64,000 nucleotides of DNA from Psettodes erumei (Eukaryota > Chordata > Actinopteri > Pleuronectiformes > Psettodidae), in NCBI GenBank assembly GCA_016785225.1, contig JAFBJZ010000107.1:434001-498000 (forward strand), read 5' to 3'. The position numbers and the translations under genes are program-made. Positions 42,489 to 53,092 of this stretch are shown one piece after another. The notes under the pieces were generated by a model that was not told the DNA's origin, searched no databases, and was given only the letters and a program-made list of their open reading frames with translations. The stretch's first letter is position 1; each line of letters starts with the position of its first letter.

Positions 42489-42521
<33 letters not shown>

Positions 42522-43471
42522 GACATGCTCAACATATTACCTCACAAACATGCAAGTGTACTGGCAACAGTATTGTATATTGCAATTTTTTAGCTCTTAG
42601 TCTCAGGTAGGGCTGCAGCTAATGATAAAGTTCTTTGTTTATTAATTTGGGTTATAAAATGTCATGAGGATGATGGAAATATGTCCATAACAGTTCCCAA
42701 GAGCCAAAGCTGATGTCTTCAGATGTCTTGATTTGCCTTAGCAGTAGTCCATAACCCTGTCATAAACATTTTACATTGATGTGAAACAGACAGAACCAAA
42801 GAAAGTCCTCTTATTTGAGGAGCAGGAACAAGCCGATCTTGCATTTTTTATGCAAGAATTACTCATCAATTTTCAGTCAATAAACTAATCAAACAATCAT
42901 TTCAATGCTAGAAATATTTCTATAACATGACCATTATCTGTCACTCATTCTCTTGCTTTTGTGTGTGTGCTTGTTGAACAACTAACTGCGGATTAACACT
43001 TGCTGCAGATTAGGGTTTAAACCCTTACACTTTAATTAGAACTGTATGTATTTATGTGCATCAAAGTCTTTCACTTGGCCCTGGCTATAAACATCTGTCA
43101 CTGTCCCACTGCACTGTGTGTGTGTGTGTGCTAGAGTGTATTTTTTTCCTCCTCAGATCATCCCCTTCTATTTTTATGCCTGGAAAGTCCCAAAAAAAAA
43201 TGTACACCTCAGCAGTTGTATCTAAACTTGTCAATTTTAGTACATTTCGCTGCCCAAATCATCTCTGGATTTGATATCATTGTGAGAGAGGGACACATCG
43301 TCCACAGAGCATCCCAGGCTGTGATTCCACTCACAGACAGACAGCATTGTTGTCCTGGGTTAACTACGGTACACATTCCACGCTGGTGGCGATTTGCATC
43401 TGTGCTCTGTGATCCACCCAGAGGGAATAGAAAGCTCTAATCCAATCAGCAGGTCCCTGAAGTGCTGCCCC

Positions 43472-43502
<31 letters not shown>

Positions 43503-45449
43503 CACACAACAATAGGATCACTCTGCACTGGGTCCAGCCAAAGAGGGAAGACAGGAAAGAGAAGGAGGAGAGAGAGGGGAAGGAGAAAGAGGGATAGAAA
43601 AGGGAACGGAAAAGAGCAAGAAAAGGTGGATGTGGTAATGAAAGGAAAGGGGGGGAGAAAATAGGTGTGAATGGGAAAAAAAAGGAGACAGATGATTGTG
43701 GGTGAGGGAGTAAAAGGATGTCAGAAGAGAGAGAAAAGGAAGGATTCATAGGAGGCAGATTCACCAAAATGGGAAGTTGCACAAGATGATCTGCTGTCAG
43801 ATGGTGGAAAGTGGAAATTAATTTCATTTTAACAGTTTTGGTGATTTGGAAGTATTTCCAACGCAGTGACATTTTACGACACTGCAGTAAATGTCACTAC
43901 ACCTGCTGGCATTCGATTTGCCTCTGAATATCTGAAACCAGTGGATTTGTTTGAGCAGCCGCTCTTGTTCTTAGACTAGCGGCAGCAGTTTGACCATCTA
44001 TCATCATTATGAGGTGCAAAGGCAGGATTGAACAGCGATTACGAAGTGAATCTCCTGTTGAGGATGCCTGTCATATATTGTGTCTTATTATACCTGCACA
44101 TAAAGACACATTCCCCTGTCCCTGTTCCCAATCCAGCAGTTCTTACAAGAATTATATCTTTACCATTGACCCCTTGACCCCAAAAGTCATTTTTTTAACG
44201 GTTGAAAGGACACACACCCAAATATACAAACACACACACACACAACACACACTCTCCATTGTTCCTGAACTGTTGTGTGTCAGGGTCACATCATAAGCAC
44301 GAATAATTCCTTTTAAGGAAAAGGTTGGAAATATTCTATACATGTTTCTCATCGTAAACAAATCTCATGAAAAGAACAAAACCAACAATGAAAGGATTCT
44401 ACAACAACAAGTTTTGTCTGTGCATCCAAGGTCCAACACATCTCGTCCCTCTGTGCCTCTATTATTGTCCAAAAACTATTTTAAAACCACAGCATTGTTT
44501 ATAATTACCATCAATTACATGTGTCATGCTCCATTATAAGGAACACTGGCACTATAGTTTATTCTGAGTTGGTCCCACATACACCATTCTGCTGCTGGAA
44601 ATATGACAAATGTGTATTAATCTGCCACAGAAAAGCACCTTTTCCCTCCAGTTTTGGGTCACATTTGTTAAAAACTTCAATGCCCTGCTGTTTTTATTTT
44701 CATTTGTTCAATAGACAACAACAAATAGGCGAGTGTCACATTCATGTTTTTTCGTTCAGTACAAGCAGGTTGGTCTTGGGATTAGCTAAAGTGCTAACGC
44801 TGGCCTTATGTTGGGTGTTTAGTGGCTTGTTGTTTCAAGCTGATCGGAGCTGGAAGTCACCTGCAAGTTTGAAAGTTTTGATTTGCCAGTCACGTGTTTC
44901 TCAAATCAATATCTCATCTTCTCATGATCCCCCTTTGGTACAATGAAAACATGGCACCCTTTGTCCACAGCTAGCACGTAGGAGGTAATTGGTATTCCAG
45001 CAGCTGAAGGTTTTCCTGTTGAGTCTTGGAAGTTTGATCAAAGTAATTCGCAATTTCTCTCACAGCAAATGCTGGCGATATATGTTTTATTCCTGATATT
45101 ATTCTTTTACAATTTGCACGCTCCAAATTATTTTATTCTTCCCCAGTTGCAGGCCTGTAGAATTAAAAGGCTTGTTTTTGTCTTTTACAGGACAATGAAG
45201 GACAGACGGCGCTACATTATGGTAAGGAGGCCCCTCTTAATAACCTCTGCAGTCCAAAATGTTATTCACTCATTTTCAAACAGGCAGAATTTATTTTCAG
45301 CTAACTTGTTTTCTATATATACCTGCTCTTTGCCCACATCTGTTGCAGATTTGTCATTTTCCCTCCTATTTCTCGCAGTCTGTTTTCCAATCTCCATCTT
45401 TACTTTTACAGTTGGTTTAACCAAATTTGTTTCATACCTTTTTCTTGAT

Positions 45450-45500
<51 letters not shown>

Positions 45501-45603
45501 GTGTAATAATTGCCCAGCCTCCCAGAGGAAATCAGCAGTGGTCCTTAGACTCCCCTGACCCCAACGCACGTGTCCCTGAGGGGTGGTTCCTCTGTCCTCT
45601 GAG

Positions 45604-45666
<63 letters not shown>

Positions 45667-47201
45667 CTGCACCATCTGTCCACAAGCTTGGTGGCATTGG
45701 AGTGGGTATGTTGCATCACCCAACAGAGATCTGTACACACACGCTCAGCAGAGGAAGCCTCGAGGATGGGGCATAAAAAGATGACTAATAAACATAAGCG
45801 ATGAACTCCAAGAGACAAATAGCAGAGAATGAAAATTCATTCCCACCTCTCTTTGCACAGGGCCACAGTAGCTGGCAAGTGATTAATTGAGGGTTTACTG
45901 CTCACCATAAATTGTTCTCCTCCTCTACGGCTCCCCTGAGGGCCAGCCACTTTTTACAGCTCAAGGCCCAGGCGAGACACCCGCCACCACACGCACACTC
46001 ACCGCTGGCTAAATAAAACACTGTTTAGAGCAACAAGAGGGGGACTGCAAGCTTTCTTAGTCTGATTTGAAAAGAAAGACAAGCGCTTCTTGAAGTGCTT
46101 GACTCATACACAGCCTGCACTATTCATAGACACCACTGGAACATACGTACACACTTGATTACACACTCGCATGCATTCCGATGTATCGTCATGTCTCGTT
46201 AACGCACACACCCACACCTCATTCCTGCCGGCCAGCCTGCCAGCCACCCCTGGGCTGCAGGTTAAAAGGCCCGGCTGTCAATCAGCGCAGATGCTGACAA
46301 AGCGATCATGGCGCAGCACAGGCTGCTCTTTAAAAGGAGCGAGCAAGTGACACCTACAGAGAAGAGCACTCAGACCAAGAGAGGCAGAGAGGAGAGGGGG
46401 GGAAAGAGGCTCCAGAGGTATGAGAGGTGCAACTGGAAAAGGCAAGGTCCTGCTAACTAGGTTAAGAAAGTGCAAGCCCCCCCCCCCCACACACACACAC
46501 ACACACACTTATGCAGTGAAAGAGAGAAGACCCTTTTAGCAGGGGCAAAAATTGCCTATGGGGCAGAATTGAAGTGTTTGAGGGAACCACGGGTCCAGTC
46601 CAGTGTCAGTGCTGGAGCTGCAAATTGGCTTTTCATTAACTGCAGCACTGGACATACTGTATTTAAGTACAGTATGTGGAAGAAAGGAAGGAAAATGTCA
46701 AATTTATGCAACATCTGCTACACACCAACATAACAGTTTGAAGAAAGTACATTTGAGGCAAATGGAAAAGTCATTAGTTTTTGCAGGAATTTGGTCATAA
46801 ACCAAACTAATGGAAAAAATGAGAACTCTGATGTGTTAGATAAGACATCACAAAATGGGGATCACCAAAGTCATTACGATTCATCATCTGGGGACCATGA
46901 ATGTCTGTACTAAATGTCATGCCGATCCATCCTATAGTTGTTGAGATATTCCATCTGGCCCGACTTGGTGCAATCCATAGAGCCCCAACAAAAGCATGGC
47001 TGCTTTTAACTTATTCATCCTTTCTTTTTGTCTCTTCTTTTCACAGCATCTGCATGCGAGTTCGCCGACATTGTGGAGCTCCTGCTGAACGCTGGAGCCG
47101 ACCCGTCCATCAAAGACATGGAGGGCTCGCTCCCCGAGGAGGTCACCGAGTCCAGCGCCATCTCCTCTCTGCTGCGTCAGTACACCGCTCCGAAAGGCTA
47201 G
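21931..47201 (+). CDS. ACBD6: ACBD6, acyl-CoA-binding domain-containing protein 6 (8 exons, complete)
   Basis: Join of 21931-22209, 22436-22500, 22836-22932, 25536-25612, 29524-29629, 32037-32126, 45191-45221 and 47047-47201: 900 bases, 299 residues plus TAG. Residues 1-60 are a Ser/Asp/Gly-rich, probably disordered tail. Residues about 61-142 are the acyl-CoA-binding domain, with YARYKQ and the KPGFFDFEGQRKW core. Residues 148-208 are a linker with the NIFDYCREN segment. Residues 209-236 and 241-269 are two ankyrin repeats (ALLHWACDRGHKELV, TALHYASACEF). Length is close to the 282-residue human protein. ACBD6 binds long-chain acyl-CoA and, through its ankyrin part, stimulates N-myristoyltransferases (family knowledge). 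It is cytosolic/nuclear with no signal peptide or membrane segment. All seven introns are GT-AG and keep frame, so the gene looks intact. The start has A at -3, G at +4 and an in-frame TAA 15 bases upstream. Confidence 0.93.
22210..22435 (+). other. ACBD6: ACBD6 intron 1
   Basis: 226 bases, GTGAGT...CACAG. Short unique intron with no feature seen. Confidence 0.9.
22436..22500 (+). CDS. ACBD6: ACBD6 exon 2
   Basis: 65 bases from acceptor TTTTCACAG to donor GTATGT. Encodes VKVGKCNTPKPGFFDFEGQ and on to RK plus two bases of a Trp codon completed in exon 3. This is the ligand-pocket core of the acyl-CoA-binding domain. Confidence 0.93.
22836..22932 (+). CDS. ACBD6: ACBD6 exon 3
   Basis: 97 bases, acceptor ATTACAG, donor GTAATA, ends phase 0. 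Completes the Trp codon, then QAWKQLGDMDAEQAMQEYI and ...CVNMLDPEGSTK, the last helix of the acyl-CoA-binding domain. Confidence 0.92.
22933..25535 (+). other. ACBD6: ACBD6 intron 3
   Basis: 2.6 kb between exons 3 and 4. AT-rich unique sequence with short poly-T and poly-A runs and a pyrimidine-rich patch at about 24,310-24,500. No coding segment of ACBD6 or any other gene was recognised. Confidence 0.85.
25536..25612 (+). CDS. ACBD6: ACBD6 exon 4
   Basis: 77 bases, acceptor TTTGACAG, donor GTATTT. Encodes VRQGAERRTGFGGAAVSSLY and on to QEEMI plus AG of an Arg codon. The TGFGG...SSLY...E segment is characteristic of ACBD6. The first residues are poorly conserved and part of a variable linker, so the exact acceptor rests on AG plus frame. 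Confidence 0.9.
26886..26931. repeat. (GT)n microsatellite
   Basis: Dinucleotide repeat in ACBD6 intron 4. Confidence 0.98.
27092..27109. repeat. Perfect CA/GT palindrome
   Basis: CACACACAC directly followed by GTGTGTGTG, an 18-base perfect palindrome of alternating purine and pyrimidine. Confidence 0.95.
29524..29629 (+). CDS. ACBD6: ACBD6 exon 5
   Basis: 106 bases, acceptor TCTCAG, donor GTAACC, ends phase 0. Encodes (R)EEDKNIFDYCRENNIDH and on to ISKAIGAQKVDVNTKDEE. This is the segment leading into the ankyrin repeats and is strongly conserved with human ACBD6. Confidence 0.93.
29630..32036 (+). other. ACBD6: ACBD6 intron 5
   Basis: 2.4 kb. Holds an A-run at about 31,032-31,049, a short (GA)n at about 31,306-31,328 and a (TG)n at 31,598-31,634. 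Otherwise unique non-coding sequence. Confidence 0.85.
31598..31634. repeat. (GT)n microsatellite
   Basis: Dinucleotide repeat in ACBD6 intron 5, 400 bases before exon 6. Confidence 0.98.
32037..32126 (+). CDS. ACBD6: ACBD6 exon 6 (ankyrin repeat 1)
   Basis: 90 bases, 30 codons, phase 0 at both ends, acceptor CTCACAG, donor GTAAGC. Encodes GRALLHWACDRGHKELVSVL and on to LQHKADINSQ, one complete ankyrin repeat nearly identical to human. Because it is symmetric, skipping would delete one repeat without a frameshift. Confidence 0.94.
34398..34421. repeat. (GT)n microsatellite
   Basis: Dinucleotide repeat in ACBD6 intron 6. Confidence 0.96.
35788..35925. repeat. Polypyrimidine tract (T-run, TTG run, CT-rich)
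   Basis: T-rich start, then about 110 bases almost purely C and T, in ACBD6 intron 6. Confidence 0.85.
37311..37341. repeat. (CA)n microsatellite
   Basis: Dinucleotide repeat in ACBD6 intron 6. Confidence 0.97.
40274..40323. repeat. (CA)25 microsatellite
   Basis: Long uninterrupted dinucleotide repeat in ACBD6 intron 6. Confidence 0.98.
42491..42519. repeat. (AC)n microsatellite
   Basis: Dinucleotide repeat in ACBD6 intron 6. Confidence 0.97.
43472..43757. repeat. (GA)n and long purine-rich tract
   Basis: (GA)n at 43,472-43,493, a short (CA)n, then mostly G and A on the plus strand from about 43,541 to 43,757 in ACBD6 intron 6. Confidence 0.85.
45191..45221 (+). CDS. ACBD6: ACBD6 exon 7 (31-base exon)
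   Basis: Very short exon, acceptor TTTTACAG, donor GTAAGG, encoding DNEGQTALHY plus one base. This is the start of ankyrin repeat 2 and matches the human residues. Its length is not a multiple of three, so skipping would frameshift the C-terminus. Two long (TG)n arrays begin 230 bases downstream. Confidence 0.92.
45452..45504. repeat. (TG)n microsatellite
   Basis: Long dinucleotide repeat with small ATGTATGT interruptions at its end, 230 bases after ACBD6 exon 7. Confidence 0.98.
45606..45665. repeat. (TG)30 microsatellite
   Basis: Longest uninterrupted dinucleotide array in the window, 385 bases after ACBD6 exon 7. Confidence 0.98.
46477..46508. repeat. C-run plus (CA)n compound repeat
   Basis: Same form as the repeat at 11,073-11,105. 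Located in ACBD6 intron 7. Confidence 0.96.
46857..46975 (+). mobile_element. Old dispersed-repeat fragment (family 2, plus orientation)
   Basis: Contains GACCATGAATGTCTGTAC and TCCTATAGTTGTTGAGATAT, phrases I recognise from a widespread non-coding teleost repeat. Non-coding and diverged. It ends about 70 bases before ACBD6 exon 8. Confidence 0.5.
47047..47201 (+). CDS. ACBD6: ACBD6 exon 8 (ankyrin repeat 2 and C-terminus)
   Basis: 155 bases including TAG at 47,199-47,201; acceptor TTTTCACAG. Encodes (A)SACEFADIVELLLNAGADPS and on to a 30-residue tail ending YTAPKG. Human ACBD6 has the same layout, with a slightly different C-terminal tail. Confidence 0.93.
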
Positions 47202-48050
47202 ATCACCTTTACCTACCCGCCGCCGCTCCCTGTCCTCATCTCATCCCCTCTCCACCCATTCGCCCAGACTCCCCACCATCCTTCCTTCATCCCTGAAGAG
47301 ACTATGTTCAACCACAACGGTTAGTAGACCAGGACATTTTTATTTTAATTTGTTTTCAAATACTGGAGGTCAGTTTGATTTCATTAGCTTAGCATCTTGG
47401 AACTAAGGGTTTGCACATGAGCTCTCCCATTTGATAAGACACATGAAATGAAACACACCACAGGTATTTTCTCCCATTAAAATAATGTGTATTGACTTTA
47501 ATTGCCCAATAGGTTTGGGTGATATGCTGATTATTGTGAGACAATAGAGGTCTGTCAGCTGGTACTTTACTATACTGAGGTAGTGATATCTTTGATTATC
47601 TTTTGTTTTATGACCTTTGCAGGCAACAGTGCAAATCAGTGAGCAGGGCTGCTTATTGTCAATATTCGAATGACAGGATTTATGTATCAATGTGATGAAG
47701 TATCTGGTTTTGTCAGGTATTTAAGTCACTGGAGGAACAAAAAAAACAGACATTCCCATGCACAAATTTTATCCATTGATGGTACAGAATTCCTGGATAT
47801 TCATGATATCACAATATTTATATTCAATACAGGATAAAATTATGTATATCATAAAACAGTTTCCTACATATCACCCTCTCCTACTGCCCAGGTCTGTCAA
47901 CCAGCCAGGACTGTTAGTCCGGGTCAACCCTCTCTCACAGTTAATATTGCAGGTTTGTTCAGGAGTCAGTTGCGTTACTTTCCAAGGAATGCTTTAATCA
48001 TTTGACATACTGTATATCATCATTAAAGTCTTCAACAAATCAGTTTCCTC
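47202..48050 (+). other. ACBD6: Candidate ACBD6 3' UTR
   Basis: Sequence after the stop codon. Candidate poly(A) signals are ATTAAA at 47,476-47,481, ATTAAA at 48,022-48,027 (followed by a T/GT-rich stretch), and canonical AATAAA only at 49,399-49,404. I favour an end near 48,050, but sequence alone does not decide it. Confidence 0.35.
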
Positions 48051-49768
48051 CGACTTTGTGTCCTCTGCTCAAATGCTATGTTACTGACAATAGCCATCAG
48101 ATGACAGTCCTGTAGATATCACTATGACTATGTAGTAATGCAATGTAGTTCTTATATTTAAAGTGTTTGTTATTCATTTTCATTGTCCACACAAGATGCT
48201 GTACATATTACACTCCTCTCTAAAACCTGCCTAGTTGCTATTATGTCACATAGAGGAGAGCTGGATGTTCTCCAAAAATAACCAACTCCTGTCCTCAGTC
48301 AAAATCAGCTTTGCTCATCCTCAAGCTCCTCTGATCAGCACATTCTCTCTGCCTCAACTCACACACGCTCACACACATGCGTGCTACCAGATGAGAAAAC
48401 ACTAAGTCTGGATCCTGGTTCTTAACTACGGCCTCATGAAGAGGCAAATGCACACTGTCTACACAACAGTGGCGACAAAGCCTAATCCGTAGCTCTCTAA
48501 CACGCTGCCTTGCTGTCCGCCCGCCCTCATTCCCCAACATGTTACTTAAAACCCTGGAAATCTGCTTTGACACAAGGCGTTAGGTAATGATCTCAACATG
48601 TCTGGTTGCAGCCCGTCAGTCAGTCACAGATCTATGACAGCAGTGGATAGTCTACCCGGCATTGGTAGTCATCACCAGGGGCACCATTTCAAATTCAATT
48701 TTTGTTGTGACAGCTGTTGTACAGTGCTAGTAGCGAATTGAGATGCAAGTGAGCTTTGCAATACATGAGGCGAATTAATCTCTGCACATGACGTCTATAT
48801 CGGTATCTGTATCCCTCCATCACACATCACATAAGATAACAGGGCCAGGGACCCTTTTTTCCCCAAAAGTATCATCTTTTACTTTTCCAAACTCCACCTA
48901 CAGAGTCTTCCTCACTGAAATGTTTTTGAATCTCCCCTTATTAGTTTTGAGGAGGGACCCTGCACGAGTCAAGAGGAAACCTTTTGAGTATTCAACCCGA
49001 GTCTGAGATGTGATGCGCCACAATCCCACAAAGAGACGAACAGCGATCATCTCATTGTTATGAATTCCACCCACATCCAGCCATTAGGCTGTTGGTGTAT
49101 CTCTAAAGCCTGTTTGGGGCCCGTTGTTGTCTCCTCATTGCTTCCTAAACCCCGTTATACTGGCTTGAGGTAAGAGAGGGTGACGGCAGTCGTGCTTCCC
49201 CCCCGGCTCGTCTGCAAGACTCTGACACTAAGCCCATTATGCTTCCATTATGGGGCTTCAATTTTCCTCTGAGCTTTTCACTTTTGACACCGCAGCTCCC
49301 TCCATCTCCAAACCGCAGACACAAACACCCCCACCCGCCCCAGGCCCGATACTGTTCAGCCGCTCTGAATATTTATGCATTTTTCAGAGGTGAAAAGTAA
49401 TAAACTATGTTTACTCAAGCAGTAAACTTAAGCACAGTTTTGAGGTACCAGTACTTTGCCTGAGTGCTTCCATTTTCTGCAACTTTATACTTCTGCTGCC
49501 CTGCATTATAGAAGGAAATTCAGTGTGGCTCTTACCATTTACAGTCACTTTACAGTGGTCCTCAGCATTGCAACATTTCAACTACAAGAACATTCCTTTA
49601 TAAACCACTGTTAGAGCCAATCTAAATACCAACAGGCTCCTGAGACCACAACAAATTAAGGATACCACACACACATGAACCAGTGAAGAAATCTAGTCTT
49701 TTTAATGATTAACTAACTAAACTTAAAGCATGCAAACCAAAAACACTCTGAGATCCCCGCCAAAAGGA

Positions 49769-50272
49769 ACAAAAGATGGGGAAACCGCTGGGCCAACCGC
49801 GCAAAAGGGCAGTCACACCTGGCTCCTCCCCCTAAACATGCATAACCTGAAAATACTTAGCCTAAATCAAACAGAAAAGGTAAATGGGAATACTGAGGAT
49901 CTCCAGCCCAAACTAAATTAAGGAAAACTGACATCAAATGAAGAAAAATGTGCTGGGAGGAAAAAGAAAAAAACAAATGTTTCCACAACAAGTCAAACAG
50001 AAAAAAAAAAAATCATAGTCCAAACCACAACTAAACAACCAAATAACCAGCTCCAACCCCACACCTTGATCTTCCCAGGTGTCTGCCATTTATCACAGGT
50101 CCTCCTCCAGTTCCCACCCTCTCTCCACTCAATCATGGCATTCAGGTGTGATTGAGAATGAGACAGAGAAACAGGGAAGGACAGAGAGAGGGAGGCAAAG
50201 GGGGAACAGAGAACTAAAAAAAAGGAAGGAGGCCTGTCCTGCCCCCATAGGCAGGGCTGAAGGCAACAACCA
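49769..50272 (+). mobile_element. Dispersed repeat copy A
   Basis: About 500 bp that aligns in the same direction to 52,598-53,092. Shared blocks include TTCCCAGGTGTCTG and an identical 20-mer CATTCAGGTGTGATTGAGAA at 50,139-50,158, then a purine-rich GACAGAGAG stretch. There is no coding potential. Terminal repeats and target duplications could not be identified, so the class is unresolved. Confidence 0.65.
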
Positions 50273-50975
50273 CATTTCATTAAACGCACAAAACAGAAAA
50301 CACAACATGATTTCGCCTGATATCTGTGGGAGGCATTCTGTTTTGTTTGATGGGAGTGGATTGGTTTCTATGTGTAGGCGCATCTTCAACTCTATACATC
50401 GTAGTTAGTAAAAGAAGAGATATGATGGTAAACACCGAAAACAGAAATGAGACGTCGAGGATTCAAGACTCATCTGCACACATAATCATCATCAAACCTG
50501 GGTACTGTTATGATCACGTATACAGTAATGGCAATTACCAAGTTTCTCGTGTTCCAGGTAATCAGCACATCCTGGATAAAATCCAAACCAGGATATGACT
50601 CAGAACAAGAATACTAATGTTCATGTAAATGTACACACTGAGACACCAGAGAAAAATTTTGGATTTTTTCTAATGTTCACATTGGTCACTGAACCTGTGA
50701 GGTATTTGTGGATGTGTGTGCATGCCCCATGAACAATTCCTCCAGCGATCTCTCCTTCGTCTCTCCTCTTTACCACTCTCATCACTCCTCATTTCATCTC
50801 TCTCTCGCCATTGTCCTGCACACCAGCTTTCTATTCTTTTACCTCTCCTCTCTTTTCCCTTTCCTGTAAAAGCAATACCATGTCGTTGCTTTGGTCAGCT
50901 CTTAATGCAATGCTTTGCCCCCCACCTCACACGCACACATACAAACTCCTCCCCCTCCATCTTCTCATTACACTG

Positions 50976-50978
<3 letters not shown>

Positions 50979-51006
<28 letters not shown>
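50979..51006. repeat. (CA)n microsatellite
   Basis: Dinucleotide repeat in the ACBD6-LHX4 intergenic region. Confidence 0.97.
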
Positions 51007-52597
51007 ACAGCGTAGCTAGGAGCTCAACAGTAAGCAGAAATCCCTCTGCTTCTGAAAGGCCTCCCACTAATATAAGAGACTCATTCATTGGTGTCCAAGG
51101 GTGTGTGTGTTACTCCGAGGCTCAGCTCTTACGCCTTATGTGTAGTTTATGGAGTTGTAGTTTACAGTTAAACACTGAACCTAAGCCTGAACTCTGAATA
51201 GGTGAACGCTGAGATAGGAAACTCATTTTGCTGTTCCAGAGCAGCTGATCTGAGTTACTTCAGTCAACTCTGAGTAAGGCACACGTATGGTCAAAGAAAA
51301 AAGCCATTATCAATGGAGCTCGGACACTTCCATTCACCATGGAAACGGGTAAATAAAGAGCACAACATCCATTTTAATCCACTGGAGCCTGAAAGATAAA
51401 TGTGTGCCACTGTACATTTATCTTAAAAACAAAAAAACCCCAATATCAGCAGTGAAAAAGCCTGAGTTGGAGAAGTGAGTCAACACTATCACAGCATAGT
51501 CCACTCAACCACATTATTAGTTAACAGACTTGAATTTCCTTAATGGATGATAAAGTGCTGAAATCCTACTGTTTGTTAGATTCAGTCATTTTACATATTT
51601 ATACAGTTATAATCTCATGGGCACAAAATTCTGCTGGCAGCAGAGGATGAAAATATAGATCTGACAGATTTATAGATCTACAATAGTAACCTCATAGTCT
51701 GACCCAGTAACAGTCTCATGATTTTCATGATTAACTGTTGGGAAAAAAAGAATCAATGTTAAAATTGACTAATGTTTTGGATGTCTGTTTTGTATTTTAA
51801 AATCTTGCAACAGCATTTAATGAATGAATTTCAAAATGAATTAAATTTGAATATAGTCAGTGAAATGCTGTTAAGGCTGAATGTGGCCTGTGATGAAACT
51901 CACATAAAGTAAGACTTCTGAGCTGCACTACAGTCAAGCTCACTCAGAAATATCACATAATGTAAATATGATGTCCCACAGTGCAATGAATCACGCCATG
52001 AGAAAGTACTAAAGCTTCACTCATTTTTCTTTTCCAATTTACAGTGATTAATGCACGGTAAATGTTTCAGCGGAGGGAACTGATTGACGACCTGACACTT
52101 GTCTTAATGTTCACGGGCAGACAGTGTACAGATTTTATTCTCAGCCGAGGGCAGATGCACCATGTGTTATGTCTGAATATAGTGACAGACTTTGCTCTCC
52201 ATCTTTACACTGAAAACAGGTGTTGGGTAACAAACTAGTGTTGAGTGTAAACTTCTGCAAATTAATGTGATCTTTGATATGTATGAATGCACAAATGAAG
52301 GGGGGGAGAGAATGGAAAAAAATCAGGCTTTGTTGAAAAAAAAAAAAAAAACCTGCCAGTGAGCAGATTAGCTTCACAGGATAAGTTGCCACAATATCTG
52401 TTTCTGGAACAGAAAACTCTTTTCTGTTCCAGAGAACTGTTTCTCTTATGTCAGGTTTAAGAAAGTTTTCACTAAACCTGCTTTGTGGAATAGCCAACAA
52501 GTAAAAAGCCTAATTAGCACAATTATGTGCATGATCACTGCGTTCTCCATTACAGCGAACATATTGCCATCTCTCTTGCTTATGTAAGAGGCAAAAA

Positions 52598-53092
52598 AAA
52601 CAAAACAAAAGATGAGGAAACCACCAGGCCAGCCACGCAATGGGCCGTCGCACCCGGCTTCTCCCCCTAAACCTGCCTGACCCAATATGTAACCTAAATC
52701 AAACAAAAACGCGAAAAACAGGACTACCGAGGATCTGTAGCCCAAACTAAAATAAGGAAAGCCCGTTAGCCTACATGAAGAAGAACTTGGTAGGAAAACA
52801 GGGAAAAGAAAAAAACAAAAGTTTCCACAAAACAGGAGGCAACCAGAAAAGAATCACAGTCTAAACCACAACCAAAAGCCAGACCCCGCACCTTGCGCTT
52901 CCCAGGTGTCTGCTATTTATCACCTCTCCTCATCCCATCCCCGCCCTCTCTCCATCGTCATCAATCATGCCATTCAGGTGTGATTGAGAATGAGTGAGAG
53001 AGACAGGGAAGGACAGAGAGAGAGAGAGAGAGACAATGGGGGAGCCGAGAGAAAAAAAAAAAAGGAGGCATGTGCTGCACGTAACAACAACC
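52598..53092 (+). mobile_element. Dispersed repeat copy B
   Basis: Second copy of the same repeat, 2.8 kb downstream, with the identical 20-mer at 52,971-52,990 and the same order of blocks. The copies differ by many substitutions and small indels, so they are old or independent insertions rather than a recent duplication. Confidence 0.65.

Larger units (their letters stand above)
32127..45190 (+). other. ACBD6: ACBD6 intron 6 (13 kb)
   Basis: Largest ACBD6 intron. Contains (TG)n/(CA)n arrays at 34,398-34,421, 37,311-37,341, 40,274-40,323 and 42,491-42,519. It also has a polypyrimidine tract at 35,788-35,925, purine-rich sequence at 38,640-38,712 and 43,472-43,757, and homeodomain-site-rich complex sequence at about 35,930-36,150 and 38,800-38,960. 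No exon or mobile-element protein was recognised. Confidence 0.85.
45222..47046 (+). other. ACBD6: ACBD6 intron 7
   Basis: 1.8 kb with (TG)n arrays at 45,452-45,504 and 45,606-45,665, a C-run plus (CA)n at about 46,477-46,508, and an old dispersed-repeat fragment at about 46,857-46,975 just before exon 8. Confidence 0.88.

Noticed and set aside
43360..43872. 170-codon minus-strand open frame rich in Ser, Pro, Phe and Leu
   Set aside because: Produced by the polypurine/polypyrimidine tract; low-complexity peptide.
45432..45818. Open frames encoding poly-(His-Thr) or poly-(Cys-Val)
   Set aside because: Direct translation of (CA)n/(TG)n microsatellites, not genes. The same applies to similar frames elsewhere in the window.
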